Source: DATAXP01 sp963708675
Lineage (GTDB): Bacteria; Planctomycetota; Planctomycetia; Pirellulales; PNKZ01
Length of the DNA stretch: 64,000 bases
NCBI GenBank assembly: GCA_963708675.1
Contig: CAVPTO010000003.1
Location: forward strand, 4,898,001-4,962,000
Reading direction: 5' to 3'
Positions 17,528-25,760 of the stretch are shown piece after piece. The notes below the pieces were generated by a model that worked only from the letters and a program-made list of their open reading frames with translations, was not told the origin of the DNA and did no database searches. Numbering within the stretch: the first letter of the stretch is position 1; each line of letters opens with the position of its first letter. Both the position numbers and the translations under genes were made by a program.

Positions 17528-18643
17528 CTAAGCCAGTTTCTCTGACGGGATTCGTGTGCCCGTACCAGGTCTTGACTCGATTAACGCCCGAATTGGCTTT
17601 GGAAGCCCATTTCGGTTGCGAGCAGTACGCCCGTTGTACTTCGAGGCGATGGCTTTGATGTCTCGGGGTGCGACCCAGCACCCTAGACATTTAACGAGCC
17701 CATCGAGGTAGAACGCACATTGCTTCCTCAATGGGTAGAGCTTGCCATCGAACGTTGCAGAATTGTTTTCTACGTCGACGGTCAGTCGCGACTGTCCTAA
17801 AACCGGCTCGGTTTCGCCATGATCCGCAGGGAGTGCCTGCGCCGCCGTGCCAAGATGAGCGAGTTGAACAGCGCTTAGTTCCTCCAACAGGCGGTCGCCA
17901 ACCTCAAGTAGCATCGAAAATGCGAGAGACGAGTCGTCCTGGTTCTTTTCGAGCGCTCGTACCAGAAAGCCGTGAACGCCGAAGGCCTCAAGCTCATTCG
18001 CTAACTCGCTCATCCTTCGTAGCAGGGGCACTCGTTCTCGATTGTCTGGGGTAAGTTTCGCAATCCAGTCAACAACGGCTCGCACGTTCGCCACTGTGCA
18101 ACCCTCGGGCGAATCAGTCATTTCCGCTAGAATTTCGTCGATCACACATGATCCGAGTAAGTTCCCAATTCGATGCAGCGCAATGAGTTCTCCGTGGTAC
18201 TTGGTGATTGATGTCACTTGTATGCAGATGTCCTGCCACAGAATGTGAAGCCTCTCGTGGCTGCTGTGCGGAATACGATGTCTAATTTCAGTCATTTCCA
18301 CGATGCGTTGAAATAGACGCGAGGCGCCCCGAACCATCCGCCGCAATCGCAGGACATCGGCGGCACTCGCCTCTTCCTGGAAGTGCTCAATGGCTCCGTC
18401 GATTTGGGCGAGGGCGATCGGGACGCCCAATGCCGCACAATCATCGCGGCCCTGGTACCTCTGAAAATAGAGTTGCCCGTACCGCAGCATCATGCACGCG
18501 AAACCGAGTTGGAATGCCGCAACCGGTTTCTCGTCATGAGACGTCTCTGCCGCCGTCGAAGAACTCCCAATGCATGCCGATGCTGTCGAACTCGGGCCGA
18601 ACTCACCGGCTTCAGAACATTCTGGAACGTCTCCTGAGGTCAT
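17528..18643 (-). CDS. Hypothetical protein with winged-helix-like C-terminus
   Basis: 371 residues from the ATG at 18643 with GGAG nine bases upstream; the open frame reaches 18802 but would overlap the integrase. The long middle is helical with few motifs (FQRIVEMTEIRHRIPHSSHE, VVDWIAKLTPDNRERVPLLR). The last ~80 residues, ATFDGKLYPLRKQCAFYLDG ... LPKPIRALIESRPGTGTRIP, have the layout of a winged-helix DNA-binding domain. It sits between integrase and DUF1580 gene on the same strand, a place where regulators of integrative elements are common. Function unknown. Confidence 0.6.
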   Translation of the reverse strand: MTSGDVPECSEAGEFGPSSTASACIGSSSTAAETSHDEKPVAAFQLGFACMMLRYGQLYFQRYQGRDDCAALGVPIALAQIDGAIEHFQEEASAADVLRLRRMVRGASRLFQRIVEMTEIRHRIPHSSHERLHILWQDICIQVTSITKYHGELIALHRIGNLLGSCVIDEILAEMTDSPEGCTVANVRAVVDWIAKLTPDNRERVPLLRRMSELANELEAFGVHGFLVRALEKNQDDSSLAFSMLLEVGDRLLEELSAVQLAHLGTAAQALPADHGETEPVLGQSRLTVDVENNSATFDGKLYPLRKQCAFYLDGLVKCLGCWVAPRDIKAIASKYNGRTARNRNGLPKPIRALIESRPGTGTRIPSEKLA

Positions 18644-18701
18644 CGCGAGTCGCTCCAAACAGTTGCGCAAACCAACTCGCTTATCAGCTTGTCTAGGTGC
18701 A

Positions 18702-20066
18702 TCATCCAACTTCACGAATGATCGCTGCCGCCTTTGCCAAGTCTCGCTCGGCGTAAATCTGCGTCGTGTCGGCTTTGCGATGCCCCAACACGACCTGCGC
18801 ACCTTCGAGGCCGTACTTCTTACGAATTTCTGTCCCGGCAGAATGCCGTAACTGACCAGGTGACCAGCGAGGGGTCGCGAGCTTGTAGAACCACGATTCT
18901 TCAGTAACAGGTGATGCTATGCCGCTCAGGCCGCGCGAAAAAAGCCCGCGTTCTGAACCCGCTCGTTTCCATCGATTTCGCTCACCCTTGCGAATCATGT
19001 CGCAAGGGCTGAGACGCTTCTTAAGCACGAGTTTTTGGAGATCATTCCACGCGATCGGTCCAATCGCTTCGCCAAATGTTTTATCACAGGCGCGATGCAC
19101 AGCGGTCCGGTATGAACTGGCATCGTAGTGATCCTTCGGTCTTCGGATCGGCTTTCGTTTCCGGCGATCGAGCTGTGATGGCTGCACCTTGGTCTTGCGT
19201 CGTGCTCGCATGGCGGCCTTGCGGCTCGACTCACTCTCTGCCGGTGAGAAGCAAAACGCTTCCGCAGGACGGTTCAGGTAGGGCTTCAAAAGCTCCTGCG
19301 CCTTGGGACCGATGAAAACGAACCGCTCAATGTCGAGATGTTCGAGTTTGTGTCGCGGCCTGTAGACCCATACCGGCTCGGAGCGATCGATAAGGCACGG
19401 TTGCAGCAATCGTGCTTCGGCCGGCCGACACCCTGTGAGCCGTTGGAAACGAACCATGCTGGCGACCACGGGCGGCATGTGTGGCAAAGTCGCTTCGACG
19501 ACCTCATCGGCGACCGGCCGCACTGGCAAGGTCTCGCGTGCCTTGGTGCGATCCTTCTTCAGGCCCTCAAGTGCGGCAAGAGCCTGGTAAACTTCCGTGG
19601 GCACTAACTCCTCGGCCGCGCCCCACCGAAACACGCGTTTGATTTTTTGGACGCGAGCATTGATGACACCGCGAGATAGATCGCGATCCAACAAGCGCGC
19701 ACGAAGCGTCTTCAGCCGCTTCGGTCCGAATTCCTCGACCAGCGTACTGCCGTAGAGGTTCTTCAGCGGACGTAAGGCGTAGCGATAGTTTTCCAACTCG
19801 CCGGTCGGGCGACCGTTTTTCACGTAGTACGACTTGGCGAAGCGCCAGAACGCCGCGAGAAGCTCGACCACGGTGAGCCCGTCTTGCGGCACGACCGGCC
19901 GACGATCGTTTGCGAGCCATTCAGCGACGAGGCGATCGTATTCGAGCCGACTGGCTTTAGAGCGCCAGGGGCCGAGATAGACGTCATGGCCGCTGATGGT
20001 AACCACGGCCTGCCCGGAGGCTCGGTGGAGACGGTATTTGGGGACGGAGCTGGTGAGACGAGGCAT
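18702..20066 (-). CDS. Tyrosine recombinase (integrase)
   Basis: 454 residues from the ATG at 20066, which has GGAGGG six to seven bases upstream; a start at 20090 would run into a palindrome. The N-terminal part (~1-180) fits the arm- and core-binding domains. Catalytic residues: R214 in TGCRPAEA, R407 in WSPGQLRHSAG, H429 in LGHRKADTT and Y438 in QIYAE. The His normally three residues before the second Arg is Gly, as in some planctomycete integrases. About 55 residues (~340-395, ending SPVTEES) look like an insertion just before that box. It lies 118 bp from the 3' end of tRNA-Val and should integrate the element there. Confidence 0.9.
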   Translation of the reverse strand: MPRLTSSVPKYRLHRASGQAVVTISGHDVYLGPWRSKASRLEYDRLVAEWLANDRRPVVPQDGLTVVELLAAFWRFAKSYYVKNGRPTGELENYRYALRPLKNLYGSTLVEEFGPKRLKTLRARLLDRDLSRGVINARVQKIKRVFRWGAAEELVPTEVYQALAALEGLKKDRTKARETLPVRPVADEVVEATLPHMPPVVASMVRFQRLTGCRPAEARLLQPCLIDRSEPVWVYRPRHKLEHLDIERFVFIGPKAQELLKPYLNRPAEAFCFSPAESESSRKAAMRARRKTKVQPSQLDRRKRKPIRRPKDHYDASSYRTAVHRACDKTFGEAIGPIAWNDLQKLVLKKRLSPCDMIRKGERNRWKRAGSERGLFSRGLSGIASPVTEESWFYKLATPRWSPGQLRHSAGTEIRKKYGLEGAQVVLGHRKADTTQIYAERDLAKAAAIIREVG

Positions 20067-20087
20067 GTGCGACCCTCCACGAATGCG

Positions 20088-20109
20088 CAAAACGGTATGT
20101 ACCGTTTTG
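20088..20109. promoter_or_regulatory. 22-bp palindrome upstream of the integrase
   Basis: CAAAACGGTA-TG-TACCGTTTTG is a perfect inverted repeat with a 2-nt centre, placed 21 bp before the integrase start. A repressor operator controlling the integrase is the likely role; an integrase or excisionase arm site is an alternative. The loop is too short for a normal terminator. Confidence 0.6.
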
Positions 20110-20184
20110 GCTCGGAGAATTTGGCCGCACTGCCGACCACCGGCAGGTAACGCAACTTGCTGCTTCGGCTTAACTTACAACTAG

Positions 20185-20258
20185 TGGGCGATACAAGACT
20201 CGAACTTGTGACCCCTACCTTGTCGAGGTAGTGCTCTAACCAACTGAGCTAATCGCCC
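20185..20258 (-). tRNA. tRNA-Val (anticodon GAC)
   Basis: The minus strand folds into a full cloverleaf: acceptor stem GGGCGAT / ATCGCCC, D arm AGCTCAGTTGGTTAGAGC, anticodon stem CTACC / GGTAG, T arm with GTTCGAGTC. The anticodon loop reads TCGACAA, giving GAC at 34-36 but C at position 33, where U is nearly universal. The discriminator is A and no CCA is encoded. The 3' end faces the integrase, consistent with use as attachment site. Confidence 0.9.
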
Positions 20259-20330
20259 TAAACGTGTTGAGCAACTCAATCTGACGACGTAGCCTATCGT
20301 CGTCAATAGCCGACGACAGAACTGCGATCG

Positions 20331-20358
20331 TTGACGAGTTGCCCCCCGTTCCTATAAT
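20331..20358 (+). promoter_or_regulatory. Sigma70-type promoter of trxA
   Basis: TTGACG (20331-20336), 16-bp spacer, TATAAT (20353-20358), about 40 bp upstream of the thioredoxin ATG. AAGGA seven bases before the ATG is the ribosome site. Confidence 0.75.
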
Positions 20359-20400
20359 TCGCGTGCATTCAATCTTGGCCCGAAAACAAGGACAACTTCC

Positions 20401-20733
20401 ATGGCCGGCAACGTCGTCGAAATCACGGATCAGAACTTCCAATCCGAGGTGATGCAGTCTTCCGATCCGGTTCTGGTCGATTTCTGGGCGCCATGGTGCG
20501 GGCCTTGTCGCATGATCGCGCCGATGGTCGAAGAATTGGCCGGCGAGTACAAGGGATCGGTCAAGATCGGCAAGATCAACATCGACGATAACCCTGGTGC
20601 CGCCAATAACTTCGGTGTCAGCAGCATTCCGACCTTGATGATCTTCAAGGCCGGTGAGGTCGTTGACCGCTTTGTCGGCGTGCAGCCGAAGAATCGCCTG
20701 CAGGCGGCCCTGGACGCCGCGAAGACCTGCTGA
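20401..20733 (+). CDS. trxA: Thioredoxin
   Basis: 110 residues, the standard length for TrxA. The active site FWAPWCGPCRM carries the redox pair of the dithiol motif WCGPC; the cis-proline loop is SIPTLMIF, and the usual VLVDF strand precedes the active site. It reduces disulfides of cytoplasmic proteins with electrons from thioredoxin reductase, which is not in the window. It has its own strong promoter and a short palindrome (CGTCGC-aa-GCGACG) shortly after the stop, so it is probably monocistronic. Confidence 0.95.
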   Translation: MAGNVVEITDQNFQSEVMQSSDPVLVDFWAPWCGPCRMIAPMVEELAGEYKGSVKIGKINIDDNPGAANNFGVSSIPTLMIFKAGEVVDRFVGVQPKNRLQAALDAAKTC

Positions 20734-20951
20734 TGTGTCGAGCCTGTTTAGCCGCCACGCGTAGCGAGCGCGTGCGGTTCTCGACGAGCGCGTCGCAAGC
20801 GACGTGGCTAACGAGGGTTTCGCCATTTTGTGTCGGTTGCGCATTTGCGCTGCGCAGGTGCGACCTGGAAGTTTGAGTCAACTTTGCCGGCTGGTGGGCC
20901 GATCTGTACGGACGCCCAAGCTCAAATCCAGCCAGCAAGAAGGCTCAAGCG

Positions 20952-22433
20952 ATGCCCGCGCCCATGCATCCCATCGAGGCCAGAGCCCAAGCCGATGCCG
21001 CGGCCTCGCTTCCCCTGGTGTCCGACAGCGGTCTCGATCTGTCCACCCCGCCCGCCGCGGTCGAAGCCGTGTCCCTGGCAATCGCCGACGATACTCCTCC
21101 GGACCCCGCCGACGAACCGGCAGCCCTCGAGCGTCAAGCACGCGAGTTGGCCGAGTTGCTCGCTCGCCGGCAGCGCGAGGTCGACCATCGCCAGGCCGAG
21201 CTCAATGGCCAATGGGCCGATTACGACAAACAGCTTCGGGCCGCCCGCCTGTGGTTCGATGCTCGCAAGCAGGAGATCGACGACTATCAGCTCGAATGGT
21301 CGCTGAATATCACGCAGCGCGAAAAGGATCTCGACGAGCGCGAGAAGACGATCTCGGCCAGGGCCGAAGCGATCGAGGTCCGCGAGCAGCTTCAGGCGTC
21401 GCGAATTCAGGAACTCGACGCTCGGCAGCAGGAACTCGACGGCCGTCACCAACGGCTCGAAACCGCACGCCAGGCGGAAGAGTTGCAGTTGCGCGAGGCC
21501 CGTGAGCGGCTAGCTCGTGAGGCTTCGGACCTAGGCAGCCGGGCGGACGAACAGAATTGGCGGCTCGCTCAGCAGCAACGCGAAATGCAGTCGCGGGCAG
21601 AATGGCTGGAACGCCGAACGGCCGAGTTGGACGATCGCGAGCAGCGGCTCATCGAAGCGGAACACGACCTGTCGCTCCGGCAGCGTCAGTGGGCTGAGGC
21701 CGACATGCAGTTGGCCGACCGTCGCCGCGAGATCGAACGCATCCACGAAGAGCTCGAAGCCGAGCGGCACGAGCAGACGGCCGAGATCGAAGCCCTCAAA
21801 CGTCAAGCCAGCGACGAAATGCGGCACCGCGAGGCGGAACTGCAGCGTCGCCGCGAGGCCGTCGAACGGCAGGGTGAACAGTTGGATCACCGTCGCGTGG
21901 TATTGGAACAATCGCAACAAGACGTGACCGCCCTGCACCGTGAGGCTTTGGAGCTACGGCTGGCAACCGAAGAACTGTGGGCGCAGCTCACGGGAGCGGT
22001 GAAGCCGGAGGTGCTGCACGAGGCATTGAACGAAACGCGAGGTCGTCTGGCGGCGCACTATCGGCTGGCGTCGGCCGAAATCGAGGCTCGCAAGGCCGAA
22101 CTGCAATCGCTGCGCGACGACTTGGCGGCCCAGCACGATCGCCTGCGGCATCAGGTTGTCGAGACCGAAACCTGGACCGCCCAAAAGCTCACCGAACTCC
22201 ACCGTCGCGAATCAGCCGTCGAGGCGCGTCGGGCTGAACTCGAACAGGCCAAGAACGAGCATGCTTGGCAATATGCGGGCTGGCGTGAACAACGCGAGCA
22301 GTGGGACTTCGAGCGTCGCCATTGGATTTTGGAGCAGCATTCTGGCGAGCCGCGCGGGCCGCACAGCTCGCACTTTGCCGGCGACGATGCCGATCGGCCG
22401 TCGTTCGCGCTCGGTGTCCCGACCGGGGCGTAG
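20952..22433 (+). CDS. Long coiled-coil protein
   Basis: 493 residues; AAGG eight bases before the ATG. After a Pro/Ala-rich N-terminal ~55 residues, almost the whole chain to ~460 is Glu/Arg/Gln-rich heptad repeat (for example LERQARELAELLARRQREVD), with no Gly or Pro breaks apart from one hinge at AQLTGAVKPEVLHEALNETR (~residue 345). The C-terminal ~35 residues are disordered. No signal peptide or membrane segment. A structural or scaffolding role in the cytoplasm is likely; the family is unknown to me beyond planctomycete coiled-coil proteins. Confidence 0.8.
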   Translation: MPAPMHPIEARAQADAAASLPLVSDSGLDLSTPPAAVEAVSLAIADDTPPDPADEPAALERQARELAELLARRQREVDHRQAELNGQWADYDKQLRAARLWFDARKQEIDDYQLEWSLNITQREKDLDEREKTISARAEAIEVREQLQASRIQELDARQQELDGRHQRLETARQAEELQLREARERLAREASDLGSRADEQNWRLAQQQREMQSRAEWLERRTAELDDREQRLIEAEHDLSLRQRQWAEADMQLADRRREIERIHEELEAERHEQTAEIEALKRQASDEMRHREAELQRRREAVERQGEQLDHRRVVLEQSQQDVTALHREALELRLATEELWAQLTGAVKPEVLHEALNETRGRLAAHYRLASAEIEARKAELQSLRDDLAAQHDRLRHQVVETETWTAQKLTELHRRESAVEARRAELEQAKNEHAWQYAGWREQREQWDFERRHWILEQHSGEPRGPHSSHFAGDDADRPSFALGVPTGA

Positions 22434-22441
22434 GCCGCACT

Positions 22442-22532
22442 CACGCGCTCGGCGCGGGTTTCCGACCGCGCCGACCATGGGAGACCTGCAGTCGGCTGAA
22501 CAGCGGGGTTGGAGACCCGCGCCGAGCGCGTG
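22442..22532. repeat. Inverted repeat, 22-bp arms with one mismatch
   Basis: Arms CACGCGCTCGGCGCGGGTTT.. (22442-22463) and its complement (22511-22532) are separated by 47 bp, starting just after the coiled-coil gene stop. Possibly a structured 3' end or part of a mobile palindromic element. Confidence 0.6.
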
Positions 22533-22556
22533 GTGAACTTGGGCCATACGCCTAAT

Positions 22557-22655
22557 ATCACCGCTTGCGGTTTCGCGCGTCTCACGGGCGGCATGCGCGA
22601 AACCGCAAGCGGTGATGGACGGCATCATCGCGGTTCATTTCGTTTTCTGAGGATC
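22557..22655. repeat. REP-like palindrome, copy 1, with conserved flank
   Basis: 22-bp perfect arms built on CACCGCTTGCGGTTTCGCGC (22557-22578 and 22595-22616) with a 16-nt loop. The following ~40 bp (GGCATCATCGCGG ... TTTTCTGAGGATCAA) also match the flank of copy 2 at 39923-40077, so the repeat unit is larger than the palindrome alone. Confidence 0.75.
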
Positions 22656-22878
22656 AACAGACCGACATGGCGGCGATGTCACACCGACGTACCAAATTCC
22701 CTTGTCCGTTTCTGACACCAATGCTATAAGCACGCAGATTTGTTGCACAGGGCCAGGGAGTTAGGCCAACTCGGACGGGTCGTCCCCGCAGCGAAACCTC
22801 GCTGCAAGGCATCGTCCGCCGAGCCAAGATTGGTCGAATATCGTTGGCTACATTTCAAGGAGGAGAGGCTCGCAAACC

Positions 22879-24267
22879 ATGAACCAAATCGACGCGGCGC
22901 CCTTGGCGGCATGCGCCGGTATTGAAGACGCGGAAGAGCCTCCCAGTTCGGCGCGTCGCCACGATAAGTGGAAAGACGTGCCAAGCCAGCAGTGGGACGA
23001 CTGGCGTTGGCAGATGCAGAATGCGGTTCGCACGACCAGCCAGGTCGCGGAACTTCTGCCGCATTCTCCGCAGGAAATCGCAGCGCTCGAACGACTCGAA
23101 ACGTCGTACAAGCTCGCGATTCCACCGTACTATTTCTCACTCATCGACTGCGACAATCCTTGCGATCCCATTCGCTTGCAGTCAGTCCCCAGCCCATTGG
23201 AGCTGGTGAGCCATTCGGGGCAGGATCTCGAAGATCCGCTCGAAGAAGACAAAGATTCGCCCGTGCCGGGGCTGACGCATCGTTACCCCGACCGAGTGTT
23301 GGTCGTGACGACGCACGTCTGCTCGATGTATTGCCGGTTCTGCACGCGTAAGCGCGTGACCATGGACCGCGACGGCTGGGACGGGCCGAGTCACAACGAT
23401 CAGCGGATGGTCGACTACATCCGTCAGCATCGTCAAATTCACGACGTCATCGTCTCAGGCGGCGACCCGTTGTCGTTGCCGGTTTCGAAACTGAAGTGGT
23501 TCGTCAATGAACTGGCTTCGATCGAGCACGTCGACGTGATTCGTCTCGGGTCGCGCGTGCCGGTGACGTTGCCGCAACGATTGTTCGATCCCGACCTGAT
23601 CGCGATCCTGCGCGATGCCGGCAAGATTTGGATGCAGACGCACTTCAATCATCCGCGCGAGATCACGCCCGAAGCGACGCGCGCCATTCGCAACCTCGTG
23701 AGCGCGGGCATTCCGTGCAATAACCACACGGTGCTGCTCAAAGGCGTGAACGACTCGGTCCCCGTCATGCGTTCGCTGATGCGAGGCCTGCTGCGGATCA
23801 AGTGTCGTCCGTACTACTTGTTCCACTGCGACCCCGTCACCGGCGCTGGTCACTTCCGCACGACGATTTGGAAGGGCCTGGAGATCATCGAAGGTCTGCG
23901 CGGTCACATGTCGGGGCTCGGCGTGCCGACGTATGTCGTCGACGGCATGCACGGCGCCGGCAAAGTGCCGCTCATGCCGAACTACCTCATTTCGGCCAGC
24001 GACAAGGCCGTCGTGCTTCGCAACTACGAAGGCATGATGTTCCGCTACGCACCGGAAGATCGCGAAGACGGGTCGCCGGACTTGTATCCGTCGCTGGGCG
24101 TGAGCAACTTGCTCTCGGGCAACGATACGGCGTTGGTGCCCGACGGGCTGCCGCGTCTCGATCGTCGCCACGAGCAGGCGAACGCCAAAGGCGCGAAGCT
24201 GCCGATCGTGGAATCGCCGATTTTGAACGGGCCGCACTTCAGCATGAGCAACGTGCATCAGAAGTGA
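22879..24267 (+). CDS. kamA: KamA-family radical SAM aminomutase (lysine 2,3-aminomutase-like)
   Basis: 462 residues, AAGGAGGAG upstream. Radical SAM cluster motif CSMYCRFC (C148, C152, C155). PLP lysine K362 is in MHGAGKVPLMPNY. Both acidic residues known to hold the substrate epsilon-amino group in clostridial lysine 2,3-aminomutase have counterparts: D318 in FHCDPVTGAGHFR and D355 in YVVDGMHG. Lysine to beta-lysine is therefore the likely reaction. The family also includes EpmB, which is shorter (~340 residues). A strong terminator follows (24290), yet the ATP-grasp genes continue in the same direction with small gaps. No ablB-type beta-lysine acetyltransferase is nearby. Confidence 0.88.
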   Translation: MNQIDAAPLAACAGIEDAEEPPSSARRHDKWKDVPSQQWDDWRWQMQNAVRTTSQVAELLPHSPQEIAALERLETSYKLAIPPYYFSLIDCDNPCDPIRLQSVPSPLELVSHSGQDLEDPLEEDKDSPVPGLTHRYPDRVLVVTTHVCSMYCRFCTRKRVTMDRDGWDGPSHNDQRMVDYIRQHRQIHDVIVSGGDPLSLPVSKLKWFVNELASIEHVDVIRLGSRVPVTLPQRLFDPDLIAILRDAGKIWMQTHFNHPREITPEATRAIRNLVSAGIPCNNHTVLLKGVNDSVPVMRSLMRGLLRIKCRPYYLFHCDPVTGAGHFRTTIWKGLEIIEGLRGHMSGLGVPTYVVDGMHGAGKVPLMPNYLISASDKAVVLRNYEGMMFRYAPEDREDGSPDLYPSLGVSNLLSGNDTALVPDGLPRLDRRHEQANAKGAKLPIVESPILNGPHFSMSNVHQK

Positions 24268-24289
24268 TAGGTGTCGATTACGAACTAAG

Positions 24290-24317
24290 CCCAGGGCCTG
24301 CGGGCCCTGGGTTTTTT
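24290..24317 (+). terminator. Rho-independent terminator after kamA
   Basis: CCCAGGGCCTG / CGGGCCCTGGG stem followed directly by TTTTTT. It lies only 17 bp before the next gene start, so readthrough or attenuation would be needed for co-transcription. Confidence 0.85.
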
Positions 24318-24334
24318 GATTGAGGAAAGAACTC

Positions 24335-25402
24335 ATGCTCGTCGGAATCACGTTCACCCTCAAACATCCCGACGACGGCGATGACGTGCTGCTCACGCAC
24401 GGCAGCAGCCAACTCAACGATGCGAACGAAGAGTTCGACTCGCCCGAAACGATCACAGCGTTGGCGTCGGCGCTCGAGTCGTTTGGCCACGATGTCGTGA
24501 TTCTTGGGGACGGCCCCGCGTTGCTACGCAAACTGCTCGACGGGCCGCGTCCCGACCTCGTGCTCAACATCGCCGAAGGCCGTGGGAACTTGCGTGGTCG
24601 CGAAGCTCGTGTGCCGGCCGTGCTCGAAATGTTCGGCATTCCGTACACCGGTTCCGATCCGCTCACACTCGCCGCCGCACTCGACAAGGATTGTGCCAAG
24701 CGATTGATGCGTGCCGCCGGCGTGCCGACGCCCGATTGGGTGCTGATCGATCATCGCGGCATCAATCACTGTGCTGACGAGTCGTCGCGAGCCGAGCAGC
24801 GCAAGAAGCTCGATGCCCTCCCCTTGCCCGTGTTCATCAAGCCCGCGTTCGAAGGTTCGAGCAAAGGCATCGTCGGTTCAAACCTGATCGACGACCGTGA
24901 TGAGCTGCACCGCGCCGTCGCACAACTGCAACAGGATTACGATCAGCCGATTCTCGTCGAAGAGTTCATCGAAGGCGATGAGCTCACGGTCGGCATCGTC
25001 GGCCACGAGCCGCAAGATGTGCTCGGCATCATGCATGTGATCCCGACCAAGAACCAAGAACGTTTCGTCTACGGCATCGACATCAAACGCGATTGGATTG
25101 ACCGCATTCGCTACGAGTGCCCCGCGAACCTCTCGCCCGCCGACGATGCCGCCGTGCGCAAGGCGGCGCTGGGCGCATGGCGAGCGCTGGGATGTCGCGA
25201 CGTGACACGGCTCGACTTTCGCCTGCGACGCGGCGTGCCGTATTGCCTAGAACTCAACCCGCTGCCGGGCCTTTCGCCGGCGACAGGCGACCTCGTGATT
25301 CTCGCCGGCATGGTCGGTGTCGGCCACACGGAGCTGATCGGCCGCATCGTCGAGTCGGCACGGCAGAGAATGATGAAGACGCGTGAAGTCGCGGTGTTAT
25401 AA
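24335..25402 (+). CDS. D-Ala-D-Ala ligase-like ATP-grasp enzyme (first)
   Basis: 355 residues from the ATG at 24335 (AGGAAAG upstream); an in-frame TTG at 24320 is less likely. ATP-grasp signatures: LPVFIKPAFEGSSKGI (phosphate loop), LVEEFIEGDELTVGI, and the metal-binding LELNPLPGLSP. The N-terminal half has PDLVLNIAEGRGNLRGREAR and GIPYTGSDPLTLAAALDK as in Ddl. The C-terminal ELNPLPG differs slightly from the EVNTLPG of true Ddl. It likely forms an amide bond between an amino acid and another amine with ATP. Its stop codon overlaps the start of a palindromic repeat. Confidence 0.82.
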   Translation: MLVGITFTLKHPDDGDDVLLTHGSSQLNDANEEFDSPETITALASALESFGHDVVILGDGPALLRKLLDGPRPDLVLNIAEGRGNLRGREARVPAVLEMFGIPYTGSDPLTLAAALDKDCAKRLMRAAGVPTPDWVLIDHRGINHCADESSRAEQRKKLDALPLPVFIKPAFEGSSKGIVGSNLIDDRDELHRAVAQLQQDYDQPILVEEFIEGDELTVGIVGHEPQDVLGIMHVIPTKNQERFVYGIDIKRDWIDRIRYECPANLSPADDAAVRKAALGAWRALGCRDVTRLDFRLRRGVPYCLELNPLPGLSPATGDLVILAGMVGVGHTELIGRIVESARQRMMKTREVAVL

Positions 25403-25645
25403 CCCTTCTCCCTCCGGGAGAAGGTGCCGCGAAGCGGCGGATGAGGGTGGGTTGAACTATTGTAAGGCGGATCGCAGTGCACCCCGCCCTCACCCGGCGG
25501 CTGCGCCGCCACCCTCTCCCAAAGGGGGCTTTGCACAAAAACTCACGTCAAGCCGCTACATCGCGAAGCTGTCATGAATTGCTATCGCAATGTCTCGTGC
25601 ATTGACCGGACTTTTTGTGCAAAGCCCCCAAAGGGAGAAGGGTTT
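25401..25645. repeat. Palindromic repeat, type 1 copy A (interrupted by MITE)
   Basis: Contains AACCCTTCTCCCTCCGGGAG hairpin, a TGCCGCGAAGCGGCGG hairpin, a ~45-bp variable centre, CGGCGGCTGCGCCGCC and an outer end complementary to the start (AGGGAGAAGGGTT). The same modules occur at 45042-45210. The right arm is split by the insertion at 25524-25629. Confidence 0.85.
25524..25629. mobile_element. 106-bp MITE-like insertion
   Basis: Perfect 18-bp terminal inverted repeats, GGGGGCTTTGCACAAAAA (25524-25541) and its complement (25612-25629), are flanked by AAA on both sides (25521-25523 and 25630-25632). Removing the 106 bp and one AAA restores CCCTCTCCC-AAA-GGGAGAAGGG, the expected continuous palindrome. 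No coding capacity. The related transposase is not in the window. Confidence 0.85.
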
Positions 25646-25760
25646 ACTCAAACCGTCAACAGCTAGAATACGCCACTTAAGCCACCCGTTATTGCGCGAA
25701 CACCCTATTCCATAGGGTGCGCAATAACTCGAGACGACTTTGTGCGCGAGATCGTCCGTC

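Noticed and set aside
1..20184. Left attachment site as a copy of the tRNA-Val 3' end
   Set aside because: Searched by eye for the tRNA 3'-end sequence and found no convincing match; the site is probably outside the window.
23455..24699. 414-codon open frame antisense to kamA
   Set aside because: High-GC shadow frame; Arg/His-rich, no ribosome site or domain, and it covers two well-supported genes.
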